A stretch of DNA of 64,000 nucleotides from Clostridia bacterium UC5.1-1E11 (GCA_001305115.1 BCAA01000009.1:1-64000), one strand, 5' to 3'. Shown: positions 1 to 9,112, numbered from the stretch's first letter. Notes: generated from the letters alone by a model not told the origin. A program made the numbers and translations.

Positions 1-48
1 TCTCGTATAGAGTTTAAAGCCAGTTCAAAGGCACCTGCCCGATCATCC

Positions 49-135
49 TCTGAATGTTTCAATGTCCTCCCTGGCATCGGAAGTCTGCAAGTTCCCACGG
101 CGCTGGATTCCGCTTATGCCGTGAGGTTATTATAA
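49..135 (-). ncRNA. Hairpin RNA family, copy 1
   Basis: On the minus strand a TATAAT box (plus 129-134) is followed by AACCTCAC and a two-part stem: GGCAT pairs with ATGCC (116-120 with 73-77) and, past a 3-nt AAG bulge, CGGAA pairs with TTCCG (108-112 with 78-82). The 3' tail reads GACATTGAAACATTC. The same 5' word, stem layout, bulge and tail recur at 53316-53376, with GGCGT/ACGCC in place of GGCAT/ATGCC, a compensatory pair change that argues for selection on RNA structure. The loop here is longer (about 25 nt). The transcript may run past the left edge. No function is recognised; it is not a riboswitch class I know. Confidence 0.5.
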
Positions 136-197
136 CACACGTTTCCCAGAATTTCTCTATTTGTGAAAAGAATGTAATGATTTGTAGAATTTATGTG

Positions 198-238
198 ATA
201 CGGCCCGCCAACAGAGAACTCCTGCTGGCGGGCCGTAT
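198..238. terminator. GC-rich hairpin, probable terminator
   Basis: A 13-bp perfect inverted repeat (ATACGGCCCGCCA with its complement) surrounds a 15-nt loop. It lies just downstream of the minus-strand lipoprotein gene that ends at 256. The T-run is weak on both strands, so its strength as an intrinsic terminator is uncertain. Confidence 0.6.
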
Positions 239-255
239 TTCTCCTGATACAGAAA

Positions 256-1665
256 TCAACCGTTCAGGAGCTTCTTCACATTTGCCATCTCTTTTGCAGT
301 CTGTGGATGATCAAGATATGCCCAAGAGTAAAGCATGAATCCGTCGCAATCCAGACTGCGGGCGGTTTGAATCTGCCGGGCGATGATATTATCTGCCTTT
401 TCCCATCCGCTCGAATTCGTTCCCGCTTTGTAAAGGGCCAAGCCTATGTAAATCTTTACATGATCTGCCGTTACAAGGCTCTTCCACTTTTTCGCCAGAG
501 TCTCAAATGGAGCGGTCGGATGATCGTAGGTCCAATAAATTTGCGGACAAATATAATCGATATAGCCTGGCTTACTGCACCATGTATACACATCTGCACC
601 TGCATTGAGATCGTTTGCAATATTGCCCTGTGGAGAAATGCCAAACACAACATTTGGCTTTGTCTCCTTTACCATCTTGTATACAGCAGCCACCAAGCTA
701 TTGATGTTCTGCGTCCTCCATGCCCCAATGGACAAGGTTGAACCGCTCTGCTGATAGGCCGCTTTGTCAAGAGTTACATCCGCCGAATTCACATTGAACG
801 GATAGAAATAGTCATCAAATTGTACTCCATCGACATCATACTTTTGGACGACCTCTTTTATTCCATTTACAATATAATCACGCACCTGAGAATACCCAGG
901 ATTCATATAAATGGCCCCATCCTTTGTGAACGTCCAATTGGATTTGACCGGATCATTTTTCCACTGGTTGTATGGGCTATTTGAAGCGACAACCGGCGGA
1001 TAATTTCCTGCTTTGATCCGCAGTGGATTAAACCATGCGTGGAACTTCATACCAGCCTGGTGCGTTGCAGAAACCATGTAAGCCAAAGGATCGTATCCCG
1101 GTCCCACCCCCTGGGTACCGCTCAAGAAATGCGTCCACGGATAATAGTTGGAAGGATAGTATGCGTCTCCATGAGAACGCACATGTACAACCAGTGTGTT
1201 CGCGCCGCTATTTTTGGCCTTAGCAATGATGTCATTAAACTTTCTCTGGAAAGCAGCATAACTCTTATCCGCTTCCTTGGTCATATCCAAGCTAAGATAG
1301 GGAACCCAAACCGCCCGCATCTCCTGTTCCTGTACAACGGGCGTAGTAGTCGCCGGCGCATTATAAGATGGACTACTGACAGTGCCCTCCACCAGCTCTG
1401 GTTTACTGGTCTCTACGGTCGATTCCGTTTGAGAGCTCTCTGTGACAGCCTTTTCGGATACAGATGAATTCATTGCAGAGGACACCTCTTCCAACTCGCT
1501 GGACAATTGAGGCGCGGAAGAATTCTCTACTAAAATTTCACTGGAAACAAAATCATTTGTCACCAATGAATCCTCCAGTTTCTGCGGGGCGCTCGAACAT
1601 GCGACACTACTGCACAACATGGCTGCCGCGAGTACAGCTGCCGCAATCTTTCTCCATTTTTTCAC
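256..1665 (-). CDS. GHL10-family (DUF187/YngK-like) lipoprotein
   Basis: Predicted surface lipoprotein of 469 residues. Residues 1-23 form a lipoprotein signal (KK, hydrophobic core, then SSVAC), so Cys23 should be lipidated. Residues 24-110 are a Ser/Thr/Glu-rich linker. The rest resembles the glycosyl-hydrolase-like GHL10 domain, a TIM barrel: it starts with MRAVWVPYLSLDM and carries GVQFDDYFYPF, the family's acidic motif. The substrate is unknown; relatives are thought to act on cell-wall or other glycans. The start is GTG at 1665, because AAGGAG sits about 10 nt upstream. It is a single-gene unit with its own promoter at 1792-1820. Confidence 0.85.
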   Translation of the reverse strand: MKKWRKIAAAVLAAAMLCSSVACSSAPQKLEDSLVTNDFVSSEILVENSSAPQLSSELEEVSSAMNSSVSEKAVTESSQTESTVETSKPELVEGTVSSPSYNAPATTTPVVQEQEMRAVWVPYLSLDMTKEADKSYAAFQRKFNDIIAKAKNSGANTLVVHVRSHGDAYYPSNYYPWTHFLSGTQGVGPGYDPLAYMVSATHQAGMKFHAWFNPLRIKAGNYPPVVASNSPYNQWKNDPVKSNWTFTKDGAIYMNPGYSQVRDYIVNGIKEVVQKYDVDGVQFDDYFYPFNVNSADVTLDKAAYQQSGSTLSIGAWRTQNINSLVAAVYKMVKETKPNVVFGISPQGNIANDLNAGADVYTWCSKPGYIDYICPQIYWTYDHPTAPFETLAKKWKSLVTADHVKIYIGLALYKAGTNSSGWEKADNIIARQIQTARSLDCDGFMLYSWAYLDHPQTAKEMANVKKLLNG

Positions 1666-1791
1666 GTGTGTACGCTCCTTTTCTCATTGATTTCTCTGTC
1701 TCAGGAAACATTTGTCTTGATTTCCTATGTAAAAGCTCTGAATCCGAACAAATTTTAGTCATAAACTTTAGAATTCTGTTCCATGAAGTCT

Positions 1792-1820
1792 ATTATATGC
1801 GATGATGCATGGGAATTCAA
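1792..1820 (-). promoter_or_regulatory. SigA-type promoter for the GHL10 lipoprotein gene
   Basis: On the minus strand TTGAAT (1815-1820) and TATAAT (1792-1797) are separated by exactly 17 nt, upstream of the gene starting at 1665. The leader of roughly 120 nt shows no structure I recognise. Confidence 0.7.
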
Positions 1821-1860
1821 GAAAAAATTCACTCGGCAGCGACTGGAAATAACCGTAAAA

Positions 1861-1897
1861 ATGCCTCCCCTATACATACACAATACAAGGGAGGCAT
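1861..1897 (-). terminator. Rho-independent terminator of the CapD-like gene
   Basis: A 9-bp stem (ATGCCTCCC with GGGAGGCAT) is followed on the minus strand by ATTTTTA. It lies 30 nt after the stop codon at 1929. Confidence 0.85.
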
Positions 1898-1928
1898 CCA
1901 AAATCTTTCAGTTTTGTTACAAAAATGT

Positions 1929-3821
1929 TTATTCAGCAGCTAAGGCATCGCTGCGCTCTGCATGACCTGTATAAGTTGGCACCAACCGGTGTACAATCTC
2001 AATCATTTTTACATTGTCCACCCCGGCTACGCCACGCAATTGTTCCAGATCATTTAAGAAGGTATCCTCGTCAAATGGGATCGGCTTGCCAATGTAGATC
2101 AATTCATGCGAAGTCTTTTGACAACCGCCCTCGCTGTCCAGCAAAAGCTCCTCATAGAGCTTTTCTCCCGGACGCAAACCGGTATACGCAATCTTAATAT
2201 CCACATCCGGCTCCAATCCTGACAAACGAATCAGGTTGCGGGCCAAATCCACGATCTTGACTGGCTCTCCCATATCGAGAATGAATATTTCTCCGCCGTG
2301 TGCCATTCCGCCAGCCTGAATGACCAGCCGCGCCGCTTCCGGGATGGTCATAAAATAGCGAATAATATCAGGATGTGTAACGGTTACTGGCCCACCGGCT
2401 GCAATTTGCCGCTTAAACAGCGGAATAACGCTGCCGTTGCTTCCCAAAACATTGCCAAATCGCACGGCCATATAGTCTGTATTCTGGCTGTGGCGGCTGC
2501 AATATTGAATAATCAGTTCACAGATACGTTTGGTCGCTCCCATGATATTGGTAGGATTGACTGCCTTGTCCGTCGAGATCATGACCATCCGTTTCACTCC
2601 GTATTGATCGCAAGCCTGAGCAACATTGAGCGTACCAAAGACATTGTTTTTGACCGCCTCGCCTGGGCTCAGTTCCATCAACGGGACATGCTTGTGCGCA
2701 GCAGCATGGAAAACCACATCGGGCCGGCATACTTCAAATATATGCTCAACACGTGCCCGGTCACGTACAGAACCGATCAAAACCTCCAAATTCAAATTTG
2801 GAAATTTCATTAAGAGTTCGTTCTGAAGATCGTAGGCATTATTTTCATAAATATCAAATATAATCAGGCGCTTGGGATGGAAGTGTGCAATCTGACGGCA
2901 CAATTCCGAACCAATCGATCCGCCGCCTCCTGTAACCAATACCGTTTTATTCTTCAAATAACCGCTGATTTCCTCCACATTGAGGTTGACCTCATCGCGC
3001 CCCAGCAAGTCTAAAATATCTACATCGCGCACTGCGGGATGCTCCATATCCCCCTCGATCATCTCATACAACGCAGGAATCGTTTTTAATTTGCACCCGG
3101 TTTTCGCACAGATGCTCAAAATATCCTGACGGTCTTCCCGCTTGGCCGAGGCAATGGCCAGAACGATTTGATCGACGTTATAACGGCCAGCCATCCGCGG
3201 AATGCTTTCCCGGCCACCCACCACTTTTACGCCGTGGATGCGGGTCCCTCGCTTGCTTTTATCATCGTCGATTGCTACAACTGGAATTCCCTTGCTCTCT
3301 GGGGCGGATTTCATATCCTTTATGACCATAGACCCCATCTCACCGGCCCCAACCACCATAACCCGATGGAACTCTTCGCTATCCTGCTGGGACAGGCGGC
3401 GCTTCCGCCGGTGCCACAATCGAATGGCAAACCGAGAACCGCCGACAAACAGGAACATCAATGCCCACCCCATCAAATATACGGGAATCGGCAAACGATT
3501 TGTATGAAACACAGGATCTGCCATGGTGAAACCCATCGCAGCAATTAAAACGCTCGAGATGGATACTCCAAAAAAAATCTGAATCAATTCATCAAGGCTG
3601 GCAAATTGCCACATCGTTGTATAGAATCGACACAGAAAAAACACAATCAGACAGATACCAGTCGCCCACGGAATTTGAATTTGAAAATACTCAAATTCCC
3701 ACCAGGGCACTTTCCCATCGAACCGGAGCATTAAAGCAATCCAATAGCTGAAATACACCCAAACAATGTCAAAAAACACCTGCGGCAGGGCCGACCATAT
3801 ATTCGCCCTCTTTTGTCTCAT
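1929..3821 (-). CDS. Membrane nucleoside-diphosphate-sugar dehydratase/epimerase (CapD/WbpM/FlaA1-like)
   Basis: Likely converts a UDP-HexNAc to its 4-keto or epimerised form as the first step toward a rare sugar for surface polysaccharide or glycan. The protein has an N-terminal block of about four membrane helices (residues ~10-125), a first Rossmann-like domain (GAGEMGSMV), and a C-terminal short-chain dehydrogenase domain with VTGGGGSIGSEL as the NAD(P) loop. The catalytic region STDKAVNPTNIMGATKR is typical of WbpM-type dehydratases, where the usual Tyr is replaced. The start at 3821 (MRQKRANIW, 630 residues) is preferred over the upstream ATG at 3842 because GGGGA lies 6-7 nt before it. 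No other polysaccharide genes adjoin it. The exact product is not deducible. Confidence 0.9.
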   Translation of the reverse strand: MRQKRANIWSALPQVFFDIVWVYFSYWIALMLRFDGKVPWWEFEYFQIQIPWATGICLIVFFLCRFYTTMWQFASLDELIQIFFGVSISSVLIAAMGFTMADPVFHTNRLPIPVYLMGWALMFLFVGGSRFAIRLWHRRKRRLSQQDSEEFHRVMVVGAGEMGSMVIKDMKSAPESKGIPVVAIDDDKSKRGTRIHGVKVVGGRESIPRMAGRYNVDQIVLAIASAKREDRQDILSICAKTGCKLKTIPALYEMIEGDMEHPAVRDVDILDLLGRDEVNLNVEEISGYLKNKTVLVTGGGGSIGSELCRQIAHFHPKRLIIFDIYENNAYDLQNELLMKFPNLNLEVLIGSVRDRARVEHIFEVCRPDVVFHAAAHKHVPLMELSPGEAVKNNVFGTLNVAQACDQYGVKRMVMISTDKAVNPTNIMGATKRICELIIQYCSRHSQNTDYMAVRFGNVLGSNGSVIPLFKRQIAAGGPVTVTHPDIIRYFMTIPEAARLVIQAGGMAHGGEIFILDMGEPVKIVDLARNLIRLSGLEPDVDIKIAYTGLRPGEKLYEELLLDSEGGCQKTSHELIYIGKPIPFDEDTFLNDLEQLRGVAGVDNVKMIEIVHRLVPTYTGHAERSDALAAE

Positions 3822-3942
3822 TACCATTCCCCACAGTATCATGATCCACAGCGCTGAAGCGCCGCATCCTTATCGACCTGGCAACTACCAGGACGCGGTC
3901 TTTGGCATCCTTTTACAAAAGGGTCTGTTTTCGATTATAGCA
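3822..3942 (-). promoter_or_regulatory. Promoter and structured leader of the CapD-like gene
   Basis: An extended -10 (TGCTATAAT, plus 3934-3942) gives a leader of about 105 nt. It can fold CCTTTTGTAAAAGG, CCTGG/CCAGG and GGCGC/GCGCT hairpins in series. No T-run follows any of them before the ribosome binding site, and I recognise no riboswitch. Confidence 0.45.
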
Positions 3943-3999
3943 TAGATTTCCCATAAAAGGAACATCTTCTTCCAAATCGCTACAAAAATGGAGCCAATA

Positions 4000-4629
4000 T
4001 CAGGCATTCTTGCGTTGAGCCCCTTGTATTTCCGAATGTACGACACGCAAGGGTGGTCCTTCCAAATAGAGAATCTGATCTGCCAAAGAACGTGCCTCCT
4101 CCAAATCGTGTGTCACCAGAATTTTGAGGGCCTCCTGTGTGTGCTTTTGAAGCAGAGTCTGCATCCGCAGGCGCGTCTTATGATCCAAAGCTCGGAACGG
4201 CTCGTCCAATAGAAAGATCTCCCCACCAAATGCCAACGCTCGGGCAAGCGCCACACGTTGACGCATCCCACCGCTCAATTCCGCTGGACGCTTTTCCATA
4301 TCATCCTTCAATCCAACGGCTTCTAACCATCGTTCGGCTGTTTTTATATGTGGATGGTTTAATATAACTTCCACATTTTCACGTGCGCTAATCCAAGGTA
4401 ATAAACGGTCTTCTTGGAACATGTATGCGATTTTACGATCCTCTATCCCCAAAACAGCGCCAGAATCCAACATCTCCAAACCTGCAATACAATTTAGCAG
4501 AGTTGTTTTTCCGCACCCCGAAGGACCTAATAGGCAAATTGTACCCTTTTGAGGAAATTCTAAATCAAACTGATCCAATATTGCCCGCCCTTCATACGCC
4601 TTACAGGCATTTTGTATGGTAACATTCAT
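4000..4629 (-). CDS. ABC transporter ATP-binding protein, NitT/TauT (SsuB/TauB) type
   Basis: Energises import of a small organic ligand together with the permease and binding protein encoded just upstream. The 209 residues contain Walker A (GPSGCGKTTLL), the signature LSGGMRQRVALARAL, Walker B (IFLLDEPFRALDH) and the switch histidine in VTHDLEEA. It is shorter than many TauB proteins (about 250), lacking a C-terminal extension. The gene is the last of a three-gene operon (binding protein, permease, ATPase) with a 9-nt gap to the permease. The family handles nitrate, taurine, sulfonates or thiamine precursors, and the ligand cannot be read from the sequence. Confidence 0.9.
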   Translation of the reverse strand: MNVTIQNACKAYEGRAILDQFDLEFPQKGTICLLGPSGCGKTTLLNCIAGLEMLDSGAVLGIEDRKIAYMFQEDRLLPWISARENVEVILNHPHIKTAERWLEAVGLKDDMEKRPAELSGGMRQRVALARALAFGGEIFLLDEPFRALDHKTRLRMQTLLQKHTQEALKILVTHDLEEARSLADQILYLEGPPLRVVHSEIQGAQRKNA

Positions 4630-4638
4630 GTAGGTTCC

Positions 4639-5433
4639 TCACGAAAGATTGTATTTTTTTCCAACGGCTTTCATCAGCTTCACCATCAGCTTTTCCAGTA
4701 CAACGCTAATGACGATAACAACTGCAGTCCATGCGAAGAGGTCGGCCGTTTCAATATAGATCTTTGCATTATAGATATTGCCGCCGATGGAGTGTTTCGT
4801 GTTGGCCAAGACCTCTGCGGCAACGCCCGCCTTCCAAGACAGCCCCATGCCGGTCGTACAGGCAGCCGTAAAATAAGGCATGACGGACGGCAGATAGATT
4901 CGACGGATGGTTTTCATTGTATGAAAACGGTAGACCGCTGCCATCTGCAAAAGATTCCGATCGGTTTTTGCAATTCCATTGGATACATTCCCCCATACAA
5001 CGGGCAATACCATCAGAAAAGATGTAAAGACCGGCACGTAAGGGGATTCAATCCAAACCAAAGCAAGCAATATAAAAGAAGCCACTGGGGTTGCTTTTAT
5101 AATACTGACAATCGGATGGAAAAGGTCGTACAGGAAGCGCGACATTGACGTCAAGGCTGCCAAAAGAGTTCCAATTCCTACGCCCAATAGAAATCCGGAA
5201 ACAATTCGCAGCATGGAATACATCGCTGTGAGCCAAAACTCCCCTTCCCCTGCCAACTCCAAAAGCCGCTGTGATGCGCGAACAGGAGATACAATCAGTA
5301 TCTCCTGTTTGACAACCAAATATAAAATCTGCCAGAGAATCAACCAAAATAAAGCTACCAACACTTTCCGCATGCATATTGCTATACGGCTCTGGGATGA
5401 GGCCGCCTTATTTGATATAGTAGAAATCTTCAC
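4639..5433 (-). CDS. ABC transporter permease, SsuC/TauC type
   Basis: An integral inner-membrane subunit of about 264 residues with roughly six hydrophobic segments. The typical BPD-transport coupling region lies around ATPVASFILLALVWI through GMGLSWKAGVAAEVLA, which contacts the ATPase. The start is uncertain. GTG at 5433 is favoured because GGAGGAG lies about 9-11 nt upstream; an alternative TTG at 5451 lacks spacing. Either overlaps the end of the binding-protein gene, implying translational coupling. The C-terminus is basic (KAVGKKYNLS). Confidence 0.85.
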   Translation of the reverse strand: MKISTISNKAASSQSRIAICMRKVLVALFWLILWQILYLVVKQEILIVSPVRASQRLLELAGEGEFWLTAMYSMLRIVSGFLLGVGIGTLLAALTSMSRFLYDLFHPIVSIIKATPVASFILLALVWIESPYVPVFTSFLMVLPVVWGNVSNGIAKTDRNLLQMAAVYRFHTMKTIRRIYLPSVMPYFTAACTTGMGLSWKAGVAAEVLANTKHSIGGNIYNAKIYIETADLFAWTAVVIVISVVLEKLMVKLMKAVGKKYNLS

Positions 5434-6470
5434 CCGGCAACTCTCCTCCAACGGACTTTGGATTGGCTGTGAACAGAATATTCAGGAAGTCTGGCATTTT
5501 TTTCTGCATTTCCTCTCCATCCATGTAAACAATATTGCAGTTTGGAATGGCCTTTTCTGCAACTGCTGCTGGCATGATGTCATATTTTTCAGAAAGTTCT
5601 GCCGCCTCATCGACGTGATTATTTGTAAAATCAACCGATTCTTTATATTCATCCAGGAAGGCGTCAAAGGCCTCCTTATTCTGTTCCGCAAAGTCCTTAC
5701 GCACTACCAGACATCCCATGGTCAACACGCTCTTGTCCCCTGCAACTTTATTCCATTCATCGGTGAGATTTAAAGCGACTTGGACATTCGGATCTTTTGC
5801 CGTCACCTGTGTGACAAAGGGCTCTGGCAACACTGCGATCTTTGCATCACCGGACAGGATGCTTGCTGCCAATTCACTGTGATCTGCCTTATATTCTACG
5901 GTTACATCTGTCCCGGGAGTCAAACCATTCTCAGTCAGAATATAGTTAAAAGCATATTCCGGAGTGGCACCCTGACCCGAAGAATAAACCGTCTTTCCTT
6001 TTAGATCCTCTATGCTGCTGATGTCTTCTCCATTCGTCACAATATAGAGTACGCCCAATGTATTGAGAGCAGCAAGCTGAACATTCCCAGACGTCTTATT
6101 GTAAAGAATTGCAGCTGTATTGGTGGGCAGTGCCGCAACATCCGCTTCTCCACTGGAAATCATAGAAACCGCTGCATCCGGGGGAAGAGGCAATCGTCAC
6201 GTCATAAGTATTTACTGTGGAACCTTCTTCGCTGTCCTGCATCAACTTAACCATACCAAGTCCGGTCGGTCCCTTTTGCGCGGCAATTTTGATTGTGATC
6301 GTTTCTTTCGGAGAACTGGAAGGATCTTCTGAACCCTTCGATGAAGACGCTGGCACACTCTCCGGCGCTTGACTGCTGGCCTCCTCCGGCTGTGAGCCAC
6401 ATCCAGTCAAAACCGCCCCCAACATACACAATGAAAGCGCCATCGCTGTCAAACGTTTCATGAAATTCAT
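5408..6470 (-). CDS. ABC substrate-binding lipoprotein (NMT1/TauA-like), frameshifted
   Basis: A solute-binding lipoprotein for the importer encoded by the next two genes. The start at 6470 (MNFMKRLTAM) follows AAGGAGG by 8 nt; the lipobox is AVLTGC and a Ser/Pro/Glu-rich tether follows. The mature part (KIAAQKGPTGLGMVKLM, then ADVAALPTNTAA and SSGQGATPEYAFNYILTENG) resembles NitT/TauT-type binding proteins. The frame changes at a run of five G (plus 6180-6184): removing one base joins DVTIASS to PDAAVSMISSGEADV and gives about 353 residues. The run could be a sequencing error or a contingency tract. Ligand unknown. Confidence 0.8.
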
Positions 6471-6548
6471 GGCAAATTCCTCCTTTTGCTTCATAAAAAC
6501 TCTTTTATTTTTTGCAAAAGCTTTGCAAGAAAGATGATATTGGAAAAA

Positions 6549-6578
6549 GCACCGTATCCGCCCAAGCAGATACGGTGC
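6549..6578 (-). terminator. Rho-independent terminator after the CD1247-type gene
   Basis: A 10-bp stem (GCACCGTATC with GATACGGTGC) is followed by CTTTTTCC on the minus strand. It separates the yqeG-aroQ-efp operon from the ABC importer operon. Confidence 0.85.
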
Positions 6579-6601
6579 CCTCTCGTCCGAAGCTCTAAAA
6601 A

Positions 6602-7021
6602 TTATTCACTGCAACTTTCGCAGCCACAGCCGCAACTGTCCTCATCGCACTCATCGATGTCGAACTCCAGCGTCTCGCCACAATTCGGGCAGTCCATCTG
6701 ACCATCCTCAATAATGTCCTCGGAGAGGCAGATCGTCTCATGACAATTCGGGCAAGTCACTTCATAATAGCACTCGTCCTCATCCTCATCGTCCTCTTCG
6801 TCTCCATAAAAGTCATCTTCCAGCGAGCCCAAGTCCTCGTCAACCGCATCGAGCTGATCGGCCATATCATTATAGCCGTCCTCCAGGTCGGACAGGGACA
6901 TTGCCATATCGTCCAGTAATTCGATGATCGCGTTCAGAACCTTGACCTCTTTCTTGTTGTCGTCGAGCTCTAGGCCCTCTGCCAAACCACGGATGTACGC
7001 AACTTTCTCAGTGTTCGTCAT
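6602..7021 (-). CDS. CD1247-like acidic protein with C-terminal zinc ribbon
   Basis: A protein of 139 residues. The N-terminal part (residues ~1-65, KVAYIRGLAEGLELDDNKKE) is predicted helical/coiled-coil and matches the CD1247 N-terminal family found across Clostridia. An Asp/Glu tract follows, then a zinc ribbon with CPNCHETICLSE and CPNCGETLEFDID, and a Cys-rich tail ending CGCGCESC. The start at 7021 follows AAGGAGG by 8 nt. It is the last gene of a run with yqeG, aroQ and efp. The function is not known; a regulatory or chaperone-like role is only a guess. Confidence 0.75.
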   Translation of the reverse strand: MTNTEKVAYIRGLAEGLELDDNKKEVKVLNAIIELLDDMAMSLSDLEDGYNDMADQLDAVDEDLGSLEDDFYGDEEDDEDEDECYYEVTCPNCHETICLSEDIIEDGQMDCPNCGETLEFDIDECDEDSCGCGCESCSE

Positions 7022-7149
7022 GACTTGTGCCTCCTTTAATTTCATTCAAATCAATTCTTCCCACCGCTTTAAGCGGCCAAAAGCAAAAACGTAGGCAAGG
7101 AAGCACCGAAAACGACACTTCCTTCAAAAGAATCCCAATGTATTGTGCG

Positions 7150-7706
7150 TTATGCGCGCTCCATATATTCACCTGTACGGGTATCAATACGGATTGTCTC
7201 TCCCTCATTGATGAAAAGCGGGACTTTGATTTCCGCGCCTGTCTCCAAGGTAGCCGGCTTGGTAGCATTGGTTGCGGTGTCGCCCTTAAAGCCCGGATCT
7301 GTCTTGACCACTTCGAGTTCGACAAAGTTCGGCGGTTCTACACCAAACACATTCCCCTTATAGGAGAGAACCTTGCAATCCATGTTCTCTTTGACAAACT
7401 TAAAGTTGTCGCCCAAAACGCTCTTGTTGATCGGAATCTGCTCAAAGGTCTCAGAATCCATAAAATAATACAGGTCTCCATCATTGTACAGATACTGCAT
7501 GTCCTTGCGCTCTACGAAAGCGGTTGGATATTTGTCGTTCGGGTTGAACGTCTTTTCTGTAACGGCGCCTGTAATGACGTTACGAATTTTGGTGCGGACG
7601 AAAGCAGCGCCTTTGCCGGGTTTCACGTGCTGAAACTCGATGATGGAACAACGTTGCCATCCATTTCAAAAGTCACGCCATTTCTAAAATCTCCTGCAGA
7701 TATCAT
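7150..7706 (-). CDS. efp: Elongation factor P, frameshifted near the N-terminus
   Basis: EF-P binds between the P and E sites and rescues ribosomes stalled on proline stretches. The N-terminus [17 protein letters not shown] and the KOW-like loop [14 protein letters not shown] (modification-loop region) are in different frames. A one-base loss around 7645-7648 separates VV from [12 protein letters not shown], which otherwise read straight through to about 185 residues, the normal family length. The start at 7706 has GGAGG 7 nt upstream. It sits in the efp-aroQ arrangement common in Firmicutes. Because efp is strongly conserved, an assembly indel is the likeliest explanation. Confidence 0.9.
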
Positions 7707-7796
7707 GACCGTATCCTCCAATAACTAATTTACTATCCTTTAGTGTATAATATTTCCTGCCATTTTTCAAGACAAATTTTTCACAATACGCGAATC

Positions 7797-8228
7797 TCAC
7801 ATCAGATTCTTGAGGGCATCCAATGCCAAAAAATAGCTGTATTTGCCAAAACCGCAAATCTGACCTGCGCATACATCCGCAATAACAGATTTATGCCGGA
7901 ATTCTTCCCGTGCATGGATATTGGACATATGTGTTTCCACAAACGGAATGCGCACACAGGAAATCGCGTCGTGCAACGCATAACTGTAGTGGGTCAATGC
8001 GCCAGCATTCAGCACCACTCCATCGTAGTTTCCCCGACTGGCATGAATTTTATCAATGATGTCACCTTCGTGGTTGGACTGAAAGATGTCGCACGTATAT
8101 CCCAGCTTTTTTGCATGCTCCAAAATCTGTAGATTGATACTTTCTGCTGTCTCATCGCCATAGACGCCCTTTTCTCGGACGCCTACCATATTGAGGTTCG
8201 GACCTAGAATCACCAAAACTCGTTTCAT
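7797..8228 (-). CDS. aroQ: 3-dehydroquinate dehydratase, type II
   Basis: Converts 3-dehydroquinate to 3-dehydroshikimate in the shikimate pathway. At 143 residues it has the usual length of the small dodecameric type II enzyme. Visible family motifs are LVILGPNLNMVGVRE (lid with the catalytic Tyr region, YG), FQSNHEGDIIDKIH, VVLNAGALTHYSYALHDAI, and the catalytic His in FVETHMSNIHARE. The start overlaps the yqeG stop by 4 nt, implying coupling. Other shikimate genes are not in the window. Confidence 0.95.
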   Translation of the reverse strand: MKRVLVILGPNLNMVGVREKGVYGDETAESINLQILEHAKKLGYTCDIFQSNHEGDIIDKIHASRGNYDGVVLNAGALTHYSYALHDAISCVRIPFVETHMSNIHAREEFRHKSVIADVCAGQICGFGKYSYFLALDALKNLM

Positions 8229-8740
8229 ACGTCTCCCCCCTTTTTCCCCTGTCGCTGGGCAAGCCGCCTGCGGACCGGCTTCTCCAATGCACGGCGAATA
8301 CGGATAGAAAAGCCCTTTTCTGCTCCACGTGGGGTGAGTAAAACCGATTTCATTCGTGAGAGATTGGCCCCCACCACATCCGTAAACACCTGGTCACCGA
8401 TCACAACCGTCTTTTCCCTTTTAGCCCCTAGTTTGCGAATTGCGCGAAGATACGCAATCGGAAATGGCTTGATCGAAAAGGATAAGAACGGCAGATCATA
8501 CTTCGCTGCAAACGGGGCCACCCGTTTCGCAAAATTGTTTGATAGAATCATCACGCGAAATCCCTGGCGGCGCATCTCATGCGACCACTCAACCGTTCCC
8601 GGAAAAGGCTCCTGAGAACCGTGATAAGCCAACGTATTGTCCACATCCAGAAGGATGGTGTCCACCTCCAATGCGGTCAGCATAGCCGGTGTGACATCCA
8701 GCAAATTCTCTACTGCTATTGTGGGCAAAAGCAACGCCAT
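8225..8740 (-). CDS. yqeG: YqeG-family HAD (subclass IIIA) phosphatase
   Basis: A HAD-superfamily phosphatase of 171 residues. The nucleophile motif is LLDVDNTLAYHG (DxDxT), motif II is MILSNN, and the C-terminal acidic motif is VIGDQVFTDVVGAN. The YqeG family is widespread in Firmicutes, and the cellular substrate is not settled. It is first in the run yqeG-aroQ-efp. A short hairpin (8763-8785, GAAAGCGTC with GACGCTTTC) lies just upstream of the start and could modulate read-through from rpsU. Confidence 0.88.
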   Translation of the reverse strand: MALLLPTIAVENLLDVTPAMLTALEVDTILLDVDNTLAYHGSQEPFPGTVEWSHEMRRQGFRVMILSNNFAKRVAPFAAKYDLPFLSFSIKPFPIAYLRAIRKLGAKREKTVVIGDQVFTDVVGANLSRMKSVLLTPRGAEKGFSIRIRRALEKPVRRRLAQRQGKKGGDV

Positions 8741-8797
8741 CGGGCACCTCCCGTATTGGATCGAAAGCGTCTGGCGGACGCTTTCTTAAAACGTTAA

Positions 8798-8822
8798 AAA
8801 AGCGGGCTTTAAGCCCGCTTTT
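8798..8822 (-). terminator. Terminator of rpsU
   Basis: An AAGCGGGCTT-type stem of about 10 bp with a 2-3 nt loop is followed on the minus strand by TTTTTT. It lies 24 nt after the rpsU stop. Confidence 0.9.
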
Positions 8823-8845
8823 TGTGAAATTCATTCCTGTAAACG

Positions 8846-9022
8846 TTATCTGTACTTACGCTTACGGGCCGCTTCGGACTTCTTCTTCCGCCTGACAGAA
8901 GGCTTCTCATAAGCTTCTCTCTTGCGAACTTCAGCAATGACACCCGCTCTTGCACACTGCTTCTTGAATCTTCTGAGCGCGCTTTCCAGGGACTCATTGT
9001 CCTTAATTCTGATTTCAGCCAT
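8846..9022 (-). CDS. rpsU: 30S ribosomal protein S21
   Basis: Small basic ribosomal protein of 58 residues, component of the 30S platform near the anti-Shine-Dalgarno. Translation from 9022 gives [19 protein letters not shown] at the N-terminus, then [20 protein letters not shown], and a Lys/Arg-rich tail ending [11 protein letters not shown]; this matches S21 end to end. It is monocistronic, with a near-consensus promoter (9084-9112) and a strong terminator. Confidence 0.97.
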   Translation of the reverse strand: MAEIRIKDNESLESALRRFKKQCARAGVIAEVRKREAYEKPSVRRKKKSEAARKRKYR

Positions 9023-9083
9023 TTATTTTCCCTCCCATCCGCCGAAAGGCAGGGGTTAATAGTAACTCAATTACATAAAAGTT

Positions 9084-9112
9084 ATTATACATACACTTTT
9101 CAGCTCTGTCAA
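9084..9112 (-). promoter_or_regulatory. Consensus promoter of rpsU
   Basis: On the minus strand TTGACA (9107-9112) and TATAAT (9084-9089) are separated by 17 nt, a perfect SigA match, as expected for a highly expressed ribosomal gene. The rest of the 9023-9352 gap is AT-rich and holds only this promoter and the divergent one at 9248. Confidence 0.88.

Noticed and set aside
6180-6184. Programmed frameshift or phase-variable tract in the binding-protein gene
   Set aside because: Many unrelated genes in the window have the same type of break, and a run of five is short for a contingency locus; an assembly error is simpler.
6471-6548. TPP or other riboswitch controlling the ABC importer
   Set aside because: Fewer than 80 nt separate the previous terminator from the start codon, and no aptamer pattern is visible.
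8809-8997. A 62-residue ORF opposite in frame to rpsU
   Set aside because: It overlaps the S21 gene in another frame; S21 matches its family along its full length.
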